DNA of 64,000 nt from Bryobacterales bacterium (GTDB lineage Bacteria > Acidobacteriota > Terriglobia > Bryobacterales > Bryobacteraceae): the NCBI GenBank assembly GCA_016789905.1, contig JAEUQC010000108.1, positions 24,324 to 88,323 of the forward strand, written 5' to 3'. The notes beneath the pieces were generated by a model, which was not told where the DNA came from, did not search any database, and was given only the letters and a program-made list of their open reading frames with translations. Shown here piece by piece: positions 1-8,061 of the stretch (positions are counted from its first letter, which is position 1; the number at the start of each line of letters is the position of its first letter). The translations under genes and the position numbers were made by a program.

Positions 1-923
1 CGATGCCATTTCGCGTGGCGTCGATTCTGCGGCAGGTAACTGACTTGCTTCGGCCGATGGCGGCGGCGCGAGGCACGCAAGTAACAGCGCTGGCGACTGG
101 GGTGGAGGGCCTGCATCTGGGCGACGCTGGCCGGTTGCGGCAAGTGCTGCTGAATCTGTTACACAATTCGGTGAAGTTCACGGCCGACGGACAGGTTGCC
201 GTTCGGGCCGAAACAGACGGCGCAGGCCGCGTAGTGATTACCGTGAGTGATACGGGAATCGGCATTCCTCGGGAAAAGCTGCCGATGATTTTTGAGCACT
301 TCACACAGGCTGATACCTCCACTACACGTCGCTATGGAGGAACCGGGCTAGGACTGGCGATTGTGAAACGGCTGGTGGGTATGATGAACGGCACAATTGA
401 AGTGTCCAGCGCCGTTGGGAATGGAACTGTGTTCACTATTGCGCTGCCTCTGCCTTCCGCTGGCGGCGAGGCGGACGGAGAGCTTCCCGAGTGGGAACGC
501 CCAGTGGCCCAGTACCCAGGGTTGCGCGTTCTTGTCGCCGAAGACAATCGGGTGAATCAACTGGTGGCCAAGGGGCTTTTGGAACGTATGGGGTGCGGCG
601 TCGATGTAGCGGCGAACGGAATGGAAGCTGTCGCGATGACGGAGCAGTTCCAGTACGGCCTCGTGTTAATGGACTGTCAGATGCCGGAAATGGACGGCTT
701 CGCCGCCACCAGGGCGATACGGGCGAAAGAGGCAGGCAAGGGGAAACGCATCCCGATTCTGGCGCTGACAGCAAGCGTCGGGGCGGCGGTGGAGGGGGAG
801 TGCGCGGCCGCTGGTATGGACGGGTACCTGTCGAAACCGATTGGGCAAACGCTACTCGTATCGGCACTGGATCGGTGGACTCGCATAACACGAGGAGCAA
901 CAGAATTCAATACAATTAAATAA
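1..923 (+). CDS. Hybrid sensor histidine kinase, C-terminal part (cut by window edge)
   Basis: Only the catalytic and receiver parts of a two-component hybrid kinase are visible; the reading frame is open at the left edge, so sensor and phosphoacceptor-His domains lie outside. In visible numbering a GHKL ATPase domain spans about 15-150, with the N box (NLLHNSVKF, 51-59), G1 box (DTGIGIP, 83-89) and G2 box (GGTGLGL, 112-118). A receiver domain follows at about 174-295 with acidic ED (180-181), phosphoacceptor Asp224 in LMDCQMPEMDG, Thr256 and Lys278 in SKP. The order ATPase-receiver is typical of hybrid kinases of the BarA/TorS kind. It probably phosphorylates its own receiver and passes phosphate on through an Hpt protein not seen here. 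The protein ends after the receiver without an Hpt domain. The next gene begins 2 bases after the stop. Confidence 0.93.
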   Translation, partial: MPFRVASILRQVTDLLRPMAAARGTQVTALATGVEGLHLGDAGRLRQVLLNLLHNSVKFTADGQVAVRAETDGAGRVVITVSDTGIGIPREKLPMIFEHFTQADTSTTRRYGGTGLGLAIVKRLVGMMNGTIEVSSAVGNGTVFTIALPLPSAGGEADGELPEWERPVAQYPGLRVLVAEDNRVNQLVAKGLLERMGCGVDVAANGMEAVAMTEQFQYGLVLMDCQMPEMDGFAATRAIRAKEAGKGKRIPILALTASVGAAVEGECAAAGMDGYLSKPIGQTLLVSALDRWTRITRGATEFNTIK

Positions 924-925
924 GT

Positions 926-2737
926 ATGCGAACCGCCTTCGTTCTTCTGGCTTTGGTGTGCATGGGGCCGCCGTTGCGAGGACAATGGGCGCAAATTGGG
1001 TGGGAGCCCGTAGCTGCTGGCTTCAACCGTCCGGTTTTCGTCACCGGCGCCGGCGACGGGTCGGGCCGCCTGTTTGTGGTGGAACAGGAAGGGAGAGTAA
1101 AGATCTGGCGGGACGGAGCGACCGTGGAACGTCCGTTTCTTGATCTCACCGCACGGGTCGGGTTCGATGAGGAATTGGGGTTGTTTAGCATCGCCTTTCC
1201 GCCTCATTTTGCCGACAAAAAACGCGTTTATGCGTTCTTCGTGGAACCGGGGGGCGGTATTGTCATCGCACGGTACCGCGTGGACGGAGACGTTGCGGAC
1301 GCGAAGAGCGAGGAGGTGGTTCTTCGTTTTGCGCAGCCGCTAGGGCAGCACAACGGCGGGACGCTGGCGTTCAGCCCTGTCGATGGAAAGCTATACGTCT
1401 CGGTAGGAGATGGCGGAATCGGTGTAGAAGCAGACGACGTATATGTGAACGATCCGGATAACGCGGGACAGAACCCAGGCGTGTGGCAGGGCAAGATACT
1501 GCGATTGGATGTGGAAAGCGAGGGGGTTCCCTATGTGGCGCCGGCGGACAACCCGCGGCGCGAGGGATGGCTGCCGGAGGTATGGTCGATAGGCTGGCGG
1601 AATCCGTGGCGATTTTCGTTCGACCGCAAGACCGGTGACATGTGGGTGGGCGATGTGGGAGCCGATGGTTATGAAGAGATTGACATGGAACCCGTCGGCG
1701 CCGGAGGGCGCAACTATGGCTGGAGTTTGCGGGAAGGGACGCACTGCGTGCCTGGGAAAGGTTGTGGCGAAGTAGAAGGATTGACGGCCCCGGCAATCGA
1801 GTATGGACATGACGAGGGATGTTCGGTCACCGGCGGCGTTGTGTATCGCGGATCCCGTTTTCGTGACGTGGAAGGTACCTACATTTTTGGAGACTACTGC
1901 CGTGGCCAGGTGTGGGCGGCGAAGCAACTGGGCGGCGAGTGGCGGCGCGTGGCCATGGGCCTGACGCGCACACAGTTGGTGAGTTTCGGCGAAGACGACG
2001 CCGGCGAAATCTATCTGGTGGATTACCGGGGCAGCATCCTGCGGTTGATGCAATTGGCGCCTGGCCTTTCCGTCATCGCGGTTGGGAACGGTGCGAGCGG
2101 GGAGGCGGGAATGGTGGCCGGCAGTCAAGTATCGGCGACCCTCTCAGGGCTGGATGAGGTTGCCGAGGAGACCCGCGCGGAACAATGGCCGCTGCCCCTT
2201 TCACTAGCGGATGTCACGGTGTGGGTAAATGGTACGCAGGCGGGCGTGATCGGTGTGGCGCCCTCCGGCAAAGTGGATTTTCTTGCTCCGTATGTCTTGC
2301 CAGGGGATAGCGCGCAGGTCCAGGTGCGGTCGGGTTTCAAGACATCAAATTTAGTTCAGGCCGCAGTGAAGCCGGTGCAGCCAGGCTTGTTCACGGTGGA
2401 CGGGCGCCACGTGTTGGCGGTAAACGAGCAAGGGGAGATGACCAAGAGCGCGGGGCGCGGAACGGTGGTGGCCATCTATGGGACGGGGCTGGGCTCTGTA
2501 TTGGCGTGGCCGGAATACGGATACCCGGCCAAGGAAGGGGCTGAAGTGAAGGGGACGGTACGCGCCAGCATTGGCGGGAAGGCAGGCGGGGTCCAGTTCG
2601 CGGCATTGGCGCCGGGGTTCGCGGGGATCTATGCCGTCGTGGTCAAGATTGCCGAGGACGCGGAACTGGGCGAAGGCGATGTTTGGGTGGAAGTGGAGGG
2701 TATTCGCTCCCTGCCGGTGCGCTTTACTGTAGAGTGA
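926..2737 (+). CDS. Secreted PQQ-type sugar dehydrogenase with acidobacterial C-terminal domain
   Basis: Encodes 603 aa with an N-terminal signal peptide (hydrophobic stretch about 4-18). Residues about 25-375 match the soluble glucose/sorbosone dehydrogenase beta-propeller family: GRLFVVEQEGRVKIW near the start, QPLGQHNGGTLAF with the likely catalytic His, VWSIGWRNPWRFSFD and GGRNYGWSLREGTHC. Such enzymes oxidise aldose sugars with PQQ and calcium in the periplasm or outside the cell. The last roughly 220 residues resemble the Ig-like C-terminal extension common on exported Solibacter proteins (TIGR03437 type), with PGLFT and VAIYGTGLG motifs. The start follows the kinase stop by 2 bases; a GAGGAG lies about 30 bases upstream, too far for an ordinary ribosome site. 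Substrate is not deducible. Confidence 0.87.
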   Translation: MRTAFVLLALVCMGPPLRGQWAQIGWEPVAAGFNRPVFVTGAGDGSGRLFVVEQEGRVKIWRDGATVERPFLDLTARVGFDEELGLFSIAFPPHFADKKRVYAFFVEPGGGIVIARYRVDGDVADAKSEEVVLRFAQPLGQHNGGTLAFSPVDGKLYVSVGDGGIGVEADDVYVNDPDNAGQNPGVWQGKILRLDVESEGVPYVAPADNPRREGWLPEVWSIGWRNPWRFSFDRKTGDMWVGDVGADGYEEIDMEPVGAGGRNYGWSLREGTHCVPGKGCGEVEGLTAPAIEYGHDEGCSVTGGVVYRGSRFRDVEGTYIFGDYCRGQVWAAKQLGGEWRRVAMGLTRTQLVSFGEDDAGEIYLVDYRGSILRLMQLAPGLSVIAVGNGASGEAGMVAGSQVSATLSGLDEVAEETRAEQWPLPLSLADVTVWVNGTQAGVIGVAPSGKVDFLAPYVLPGDSAQVQVRSGFKTSNLVQAAVKPVQPGLFTVDGRHVLAVNEQGEMTKSAGRGTVVAIYGTGLGSVLAWPEYGYPAKEGAEVKGTVRASIGGKAGGVQFAALAPGFAGIYAVVVKIAEDAELGEGDVWVEVEGIRSLPVRFTVE

Positions 2738-2812
2738 GCCGTCAGTTCGTTTTTCGAATTCAATAGTAAGAAACGGAGTTCGCCGCGGGTGCGGGGCTGG
2801 TAGATTTGGCGT

Positions 2813-3859
2813 ATGGGAAATGCACCTCTGGAAACGGGAATGGATCCGCGATGGGTAGCGGTACGGTCACGGGACTCGTCCTTCGACGGCCGGTTCGTTT
2901 ACTCGGTCCGGACCACGGGCGTCTACTGCCGGCCGTCCTGCGGTGCCCGGCTCGCGCGGCCTGAAAACGTCCGGTTTCACGCAACATGTGCTGAGGCCGA
3001 GGCTGCGGGATTTCGTGCCTGCAGACGCTGCCGGCCGGACAGGCCGCCGCATCCCGTTGTGGCCGATCTCTGCCGGTGGATTGGTGCGTCCGAAGGCACG
3101 CCAACGCTCGACGAAATGGCGGAACGGGCGGGGTTAAGCGCTTCCCAATTGCACAGGGTTTTCAAGGCAGCGACGGGATTGACGCCCAGAGGATACGCGG
3201 TGGCCGAACGGGCACGGCGGGTTCGTACGGCCCTGGCGAATACAGAGACTGTAACGGAGGCGCTGTACACGGCTGGGTTTGGTTCAAACGGACGATTTTA
3301 TGCAGAGGCCGATCACCTTCTAGGGATGACGCCTGTCGCTTTCCGCAATGGAGGGGCGCGGACGGAGATCGTCTACGCGGTGCGAGAATGTTCGCTTGGG
3401 GCTATCCTGGTGGCGAGAAGTGAGCGTGGCGTCTGCGCCATTCTGCTAGGCGATCACCAGGAGGCGTTGGTTCGTTCGTTGCGAGACCAGTTTCCGCGAG
3501 CGCGAATTGTCGCCGCCGGCCAGACCTTTGACGCTCTGGTTTCGCAAGTGGTGGAACTGGTGGAAGCGCCTGGCCTGGACGTGAACCTTCCCTTGGATAT
3601 CCGGGGGACGGCGTTCCAGCAGCGCGTGTGGGAGGCGCTGCGGAAGATACCGGCCGGCTCGGTAATGAGCTATTCGGATGTGGCGAAAGCCATCGGCGCA
3701 CCGGCCGCGGTGCGCGCCGTCGCACGCGCCTGCGCGTCGAATGTACTGGCTGTTGCGATCCCCTGCCATCGGGTGGTTCGAAGCGGCGGAGCCTTATCGG
3801 GATACCGTTGGGGAGTGGAGCGCAAACAGGAACTGCTCAACCGGGAGCGGGGGCGGTGA
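2813..3859 (+). CDS. ada: Ada: methylphosphotriester sensor/activator and O6-methylguanine-DNA methyltransferase
   Basis: A 348-aa protein with the full three-part Ada architecture. The N-terminal zinc domain has Cys39, Cys43, Cys70 and Cys73 (motifs CRPSC and CRRC); in E. coli Ada the first Cys of this set takes the methyl group from DNA phosphotriesters and turns the protein into an activator. An AraC-type helix-turn-helix covers about 90-185. The C-terminal methyltransferase holds the active-site motif PCHRVVR at 317-323, with Cys318 as suicide acceptor for O6-methylguanine. The stop overlaps the start of alkB (GTGA), so the two are one operon, as in E. coli. By analogy it should induce itself and alkB after methylation damage. 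I could not pick out an Ada box upstream with confidence. Confidence 0.96.
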   Translation: MGNAPLETGMDPRWVAVRSRDSSFDGRFVYSVRTTGVYCRPSCGARLARPENVRFHATCAEAEAAGFRACRRCRPDRPPHPVVADLCRWIGASEGTPTLDEMAERAGLSASQLHRVFKAATGLTPRGYAVAERARRVRTALANTETVTEALYTAGFGSNGRFYAEADHLLGMTPVAFRNGGARTEIVYAVRECSLGAILVARSERGVCAILLGDHQEALVRSLRDQFPRARIVAAGQTFDALVSQVVELVEAPGLDVNLPLDIRGTAFQQRVWEALRKIPAGSVMSYSDVAKAIGAPAAVRAVARACASNVLAVAIPCHRVVRSGGALSGYRWGVERKQELLNRERGR

Positions 3860-4446
3860 CCGGGGACGTGGCACTGCTGCGCGGCTTTGCCGGTGATGCA
3901 CTAGTGGACGATGTGGCGCGGACCGCCGCGTCCGCGCCGTTTCGCCACATGGTGACGCCGGGAGGTTTTCGCATGTCCGTGGCGATGACTAACTGCGGAC
4001 CGCTGGGCTGGGTGACCGATCGGAAAGGCTACCGGTACTCGGCGGTGGACCCGGAAAGCGGCCAACCGTGGCCCGCCATGCCGGAATCGTTTCGGGAATT
4101 GGCTTACAAGGCGGCGCGCGAGGCCGGATTCGCCGGGTTCACGCCCGATGCGTGTCTAATAAACCGCTATGCACCGGGCGCGAAGATGTCGCTGCATCAG
4201 GACAAAGACGAGCGCGATTTTTCGCAGCCGCTCGTGTCGGTTTCTCTGGGATTACCGGCGGTGTTCCTGTTCGGTGGTCTGTCGAGAAAAGACAAAGTGG
4301 AACGCGTGCCGCTGCGGCACGGGGACGTGGTGGTTTGGGGCGGGGCAGCACGGCTCTTCTATCACGGGATCATGCCCATAAAGGATGGGATGCACCCACT
4401 AACCGGCGCGTTTCGGTTCAACCTTACGTTCCGGCGGGCGCAATAG
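3856..4446 (+). CDS. alkB: AlkB: alpha-ketoglutarate/Fe(II)-dependent DNA repair dioxygenase
   Basis: 196 aa from a GTG start that overlaps the ada stop in the sequence GTGA. The reading frame is open much further upstream, but similarity to E. coli AlkB begins at this GTG (VALLRGF). AlkB reverses 1-methyladenine and 3-methylcytosine in DNA by oxidative demethylation. The iron ligands His114 and Asp116 (LHQDKDE) and His170 (FYHGI), and the 2-oxoglutarate-binding arginines Arg187 and Arg193 (RFNLTFR), are all present. Motifs VTPGGF, SVAMTNCG and LINRYAPGA match the family closely. Length is close to E. coli AlkB (216 aa), with a shorter N-terminus. It is translationally coupled to ada, so expression should follow the adaptive response. 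Confidence 0.96.
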   Translation: MTGDVALLRGFAGDALVDDVARTAASAPFRHMVTPGGFRMSVAMTNCGPLGWVTDRKGYRYSAVDPESGQPWPAMPESFRELAYKAAREAGFAGFTPDACLINRYAPGAKMSLHQDKDERDFSQPLVSVSLGLPAVFLFGGLSRKDKVERVPLRHGDVVVWGGAARLFYHGIMPIKDGMHPLTGAFRFNLTFRRAQ

Positions 4447-4469
4447 CCGCCGCCCCGGTTTTGCGTTGC

Positions 4470-5594
4470 CTATGAATGCGCTTGTGAGGCTCCAGCGCTT
4501 TTCCGCGCCGGAGCTTTTGGAACTCGCCTGACCGCGGGGGCAACAGCGTGGAACGACGCTTCGTTATCCGTTGCCGGCCGTTCCGGAACGCGGATTTGCT
4601 CGTTGCTCCGGTTAACGAACGCGGCGCGAAGGGTGTAGCCGCCGGGTTCGTTTGGAAAGGCCTCGAGCTGTTTGCCGCAGCCCGCTGTGGCGCCGGGAGC
4701 GATGGCGGACTGGATTTCGGTGGCGCCGAAGAACGTGTTGTCGTCGGAGGGGTCCGTCATGATTAGCACCAGCCTTCGGGGCCGAGCAGGAAACTGACCG
4801 AAATTGCGCACCGTGAAGTTGGCGGAAAACGGCTTGCCTGCCTCCTGGAACTGGACGCGAACGGGGCCGCTGTCGGCGGCCGGGCGGCCATCATCGTCGA
4901 GTTGCAATGACCTGGGGCTGGCGAACTCCTCCGTTGGGCCCTCCAGGTTGATGTGAATCCCGCTTGTGAGCATAAGGTCCTGGTAGCCGGGAGTTTTTTG
5001 CTTGTAGTTCTCCATAAAAAAAGCCAGCCACTTGCTTCCCTTCGAATATTGGATATCGGCCGGATTCGCGGGGTCGGTTTGCAGCGTGACAGTTTCGTCC
5101 GGATAGTTGTTGTCGTAGATGTGGAGCGTGAGCGTCTTGCCGTCAGGCGACTTTTCATATCCGAAACACACTACCTGATGGTTGCCGCCGCCGGCATTGG
5201 CCACCTTTAAAGAGCCGATCAGACCCAGGGCGACGGGAGTGCCGCTATCGAGAGCGCTTAGCAGCGCCGGAATCCGGTTTTTGGTGAATCTGACTGGATT
5301 GAATAGCGGGCCTCCAACGACACGGAGCCAAGTGAGTCCGTTGCGGGCCAGGGTGTCCACCATGCGTCCGTAGATGTAATCACGGAGCAGGGAGCCCTCC
5401 GGCGGTACGCCGCCAGCCGGAAAATCCGCTGCTTCGTGGCTGGGGGCGGGGCGCCCGGCATGGAAATAGTCGAGCGAGGCGAAAGCCATCCCGCCGCACA
5501 GGCCGTAAGTTTCAATGCCCAGAATCAGATGATTCACGAAGCTATTCCGGAAATGGAAGCCGTGAATTTGCGGGTCGAATGAGGTAATTGGCAT
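4470..5594 (-). CDS. Unknown protein with papain-like Cys-His-Asp/Asn pattern
   Basis: 374 aa from an ATG at 5594 with AAGGAG at 5604-5609, well spaced; the open frame reaches 5657 but the upstream ATGs lack a comparable site. I do not recognise a named family. Residues 28-45 contain ETYGLCGGMAFASLDYF with Cys33 at the start of a probable helix; GGNHQVVCFGY places His139, and IYDNNYPDE places Asp161/Asn162. This order and spacing (Cys at a helix start, then His on a strand, then Asp/Asn) is that of papain-fold peptidases and transglutaminases. The C-terminal third (about 235-355) looks like a beta-sandwich (FTVRNFGQFPARPRRLVLIM). No signal peptide is evident. It converges on alkB with a 23-base gap. 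Function unknown; peptidase activity is only an inference from residue pattern. Confidence 0.75.
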   Translation of the reverse strand: MPITSFDPQIHGFHFRNSFVNHLILGIETYGLCGGMAFASLDYFHAGRPAPSHEAADFPAGGVPPEGSLLRDYIYGRMVDTLARNGLTWLRVVGGPLFNPVRFTKNRIPALLSALDSGTPVALGLIGSLKVANAGGGNHQVVCFGYEKSPDGKTLTLHIYDNNYPDETVTLQTDPANPADIQYSKGSKWLAFFMENYKQKTPGYQDLMLTSGIHINLEGPTEEFASPRSLQLDDDGRPAADSGPVRVQFQEAGKPFSANFTVRNFGQFPARPRRLVLIMTDPSDDNTFFGATEIQSAIAPGATAGCGKQLEAFPNEPGGYTLRAAFVNRSNEQIRVPERPATDNEASFHAVAPAVRRVPKAPARKSAGASQAHS

Positions 5595-5702
5595 GAAAAG
5601 GTTCTCCTTGCGAAAAAGGTTCGCAAGTTCATTAAGCCAGCGATTCATGCCGTACAAGTCAGCGAGTTGTCATAGTTTTGGTAAACGATTTGTCAGGACT
5701 GT

Positions 5703-6632
5703 TCAGCGGCCAATGAGCGCGGCCCGGTGTTTGCGCGTCGCCTTTTCGACTTGCTCGTGCGAACGGTACGGCAAGTAGGCGGCCCTCATCACGAATTGAT
5801 AGATCTTGTTTGGTTCGTAAGAAGAGATGCTGAACTGGAAATCCCAGGCGGGGTTGCCTGTTCCTCCGCCGGAGGGCGACTGGGTAAGGCGGGGCTGGTC
5901 CGCCGCGCGGAACATTTGCACGAACGCCATGTTGTGGCTAATGCCGAAATACCATGGCTCCGTGAACTTGTGATTGGACAGCGAGTGGACCAGCGTGAGT
6001 GGATAAGGCGTGTCGTGCGGGAACTGGCGCGTGTCGCCGTTGGCGATATGCGTGGAGAGCGCGCCATGCGCCGGGGTCACGCCGCGTGTCCAGCCGCTGC
6101 CGGTCTTGAAGTGGATATCGAGCGATTCCGGCTGGTGGATGTAACTGGCCCAGAAGAGATTGATGTAGTTGTTAGGGAAAGAAGCCTGGCGCGCGACGGC
6201 TTCTATGGTGAGTTGGATAACCCCATCGGGAAGCAGTTCGTAGCGCTGGCAGGAGGCCAGGGCATGGAGAAAAGTCGGGGACTGGCACAACTCCGCGATG
6301 TGTTTGCCAATCAACCGCAGTTCCATAGGATGGTTGCGCGGTTCGAATTGTGCCTTGCGATCGACGGGAATGGTGCCGTCAAGGATGTGTTCAAAGTTCA
6401 GCCCGGCGTAACCGGGTACGAACAGGTTCTCCGCGCGGGATCGATGGGTGAGTTTTGCAACGCCGCTGTAACCGGCGCGATGGTTTGGCAGCACATTGTC
6501 GTTCACCGCTTCATTGGTCACAATCACGGCTTGGACGCCGTTACGTTCCAGCACGGCGTACGGCTTCTCCGAACGGGTGAAAGGGATTTCCGGGTGGGAA
6601 AGTGTAGTGAGGAACGCGAGAGCAAGCAGCAT
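5703..6632 (-). CDS. Exported protein of unknown function
   Basis: 309 aa beginning with a short hydrophobic segment (LLALAFLTTL) that looks like a signal peptide; AGGA lies about 9 bases before the ATG. I recognise no domain. The sequence is rich in aromatic residues, Pro, His and Asn, as in a beta-rich secreted protein, with phrases such as NHRAGYSGVAKL, WASYIHQPESLDIHF and WYFGISHNMAFVQMF. It lies 108 bases upstream of the papain-like gene on the same strand, so the two may be cotranscribed. A long frame on the opposite strand is Arg-rich and lacks domain-like character, so the minus strand was chosen. Confidence 0.7.
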   Translation of the reverse strand: MLLALAFLTTLSHPEIPFTRSEKPYAVLERNGVQAVIVTNEAVNDNVLPNHRAGYSGVAKLTHRSRAENLFVPGYAGLNFEHILDGTIPVDRKAQFEPRNHPMELRLIGKHIAELCQSPTFLHALASCQRYELLPDGVIQLTIEAVARQASFPNNYINLFWASYIHQPESLDIHFKTGSGWTRGVTPAHGALSTHIANGDTRQFPHDTPYPLTLVHSLSNHKFTEPWYFGISHNMAFVQMFRAADQPRLTQSPSGGGTGNPAWDFQFSISSYEPNKIYQFVMRAAYLPYRSHEQVEKATRKHRAALIGR

Positions 6633-6724
6633 TGCATAGTGTCCTAAGCGCCTTCTATTCTATTGCCCGGCGAATCCGATTGACGCTATGCGCCGCGGAG
6701 CGGTACCCTTGCCGAGAGTTCATC

Positions 6725-6955
6725 ATGACCGACTCCACGCGCACAGAACACGACGGCGTCACGCTCGCGTCGCTCGAAAAAGAAGCCGCCAGTCTGCTAC
6801 GGGGGATACGCAAGGGCGAACCGGAAGCGCTCGCTCGCTTCTATGCCTTCGCCGACAGCGCCGAGCCAGCATTACCCGACGCACTTCATGTCGTGGCGCG
6901 GGAGCGGGGCTTCGATACCTGGGCCAGGCTGAAACGGCGCATGGAAAGCGCATAG
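6725..6955 (+). CDS. Small helical protein resembling the N-terminal module of bacterial ankyrin-repeat proteins
   Basis: 76 aa from the ATG at 6725 (MTDSTRTEHDG); the frame is open to 6632, but that part overlaps the opposite start region and is low complexity. The segment LEKEAASLLRGIRKGEPEALARFYAF, then ALHVVARERGFDTWARLKRRME, matches a helical module I know from the start of many bacterial ankyrin-repeat proteins (a stretch of the type AKDLLRALRAGDPEAL followed by HVLAREYGFASWPKLK). Here the module stands alone with no ankyrin repeats after it. It lies 19 bases before the SMP-30-like gene. Role unknown. Confidence 0.6.
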   Translation: MTDSTRTEHDGVTLASLEKEAASLLRGIRKGEPEALARFYAFADSAEPALPDALHVVARERGFDTWARLKRRMESA

Positions 6956-6974
6956 TGAGATATACATAGATTCC

Positions 6975-8012
6975 ATGGACTCCTCAGTGTGGACGCGGCG
7001 TGGCTTATTCGGCTTGGCGATGGGCGGAGCGATGGCGCAGCAGGCGCCCATCTCACCTGTGCCCGCCACGCGCGATTGGACCGGCGTGATGCCCGTGCAG
7101 TATCCAGATCCGGATGTCATCGCGCTGGAGCCGAAGTTTCGAAAGTACATGATCGGCAATACCTCCATGAAGCGGCTCCACACGGGCACGCAGTGGGCCG
7201 AGGGGCCGGCCTGGAATGGCGTGGGAAAGTACCTGGTTTGGAGCGACATTCCGAACAATGTCCAACTCCGCTGGATCGATGACGACAAGCGCGTAACCGC
7301 CTTTCGCAACCCGGCCGGCTATTCGAACGGAAACACGTTCGATTATGAAGGCCGCCAGCTTTCCTGCGAACACGGCGGCCGCCGCGTGGCTCGTTACGAA
7401 TTCAATGGGACCATCACCACCATTGCCGATTCGTTTGAGGGCAAGAAGTTGAATTCGCCCAACGATATCGTCGTCCATCCTGATGGCTCCATCTGGTTCA
7501 CGGACCCCCCGTACGGCATTGGCGGTGACTACGAGGGCTACAAGGCCCCGAAGGAATTGAAAGAGGCGGTTTATCGTGTCGATGGGAAAACTGGACAAAT
7601 CAGCAAAGTGACCGACGCAGTGAGCGCCCCGAACGGCATCTGTTTTTCCCCCGACTACAAGAAGCTCTACGTGGCCGATACCGGCGCCCAGGGCCGGGAT
7701 ATGAAAGTGTGGGATGTGGACGGAAAAACGTTGAAAAACGGGAAGCAGTTGATCCAGATGAAAGTGCCGGGAACGGGTGCCTTGACGGCGGCGGATGGCA
7801 TTCGGTGCGACGTGGATGGGAACATCTGGTGCGGGGCGCGGCCGGGCGTAATGATTCTCTCTCCAGAGGGGGAACAGATTGGCATGATACGGCTGCCGGA
7901 AAACTGCGCCAACGTTTGTTTCGGCGGTGTGCGGCGGAACCGGTTGTTTATGACGGCGAGCCAGTCGCTCTACGTGTTGGCCGTAGGAACGACTGGCGCG
8001 CACATCTGCTAA
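6975..8012 (+). CDS. Exported SMP-30/gluconolactonase-like beta-propeller protein
   Basis: 345 aa with a twin-arginine-like N-terminus (TRRGLFGLAMGGAMA) suggesting export. The body is a six-bladed propeller of the SMP-30/gluconolactonase/LRE family: EGPAW near residue 75, GRRVARYEFNGTITTIA, NSPNDIVVHPDGSIWFTDPPYG at about 155-175 with the metal-binding Asn and Asp, SAPNGICFSPDYKKLYVADT, and ADGIRCDVDGNIWCGA with the last metal-site Asp. Members hydrolyse sugar lactones with a divalent metal. Acidobacteria often export them for sugar catabolism; with the sugar dehydrogenase at 926-2737 it could act on lactones made outside the cytoplasm, which is an inference. Length fits the family plus a leader. 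Confidence 0.88.
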   Translation: MDSSVWTRRGLFGLAMGGAMAQQAPISPVPATRDWTGVMPVQYPDPDVIALEPKFRKYMIGNTSMKRLHTGTQWAEGPAWNGVGKYLVWSDIPNNVQLRWIDDDKRVTAFRNPAGYSNGNTFDYEGRQLSCEHGGRRVARYEFNGTITTIADSFEGKKLNSPNDIVVHPDGSIWFTDPPYGIGGDYEGYKAPKELKEAVYRVDGKTGQISKVTDAVSAPNGICFSPDYKKLYVADTGAQGRDMKVWDVDGKTLKNGKQLIQMKVPGTGALTAADGIRCDVDGNIWCGARPGVMILSPEGEQIGMIRLPENCANVCFGGVRRNRLFMTASQSLYVLAVGTTGAHIC

Positions 8013-8061
8013 GGCTGAGCACCATGGCGCCCAGCCCGATGAAACGCTGCTGATCGCCTGC

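Noticed and set aside
436..900. A 154-codon minus-strand frame in the hybrid kinase
   Set aside because: The kinase and receiver motifs lie on the plus strand, and the minus frame is Pro/Arg-rich low-complexity sequence.
5727..6647. A 306-codon plus-strand frame opposite the exported unknown protein
   Set aside because: The minus-strand frame has a signal peptide and balanced composition; the plus frame is Arg/Val-rich with no motif.
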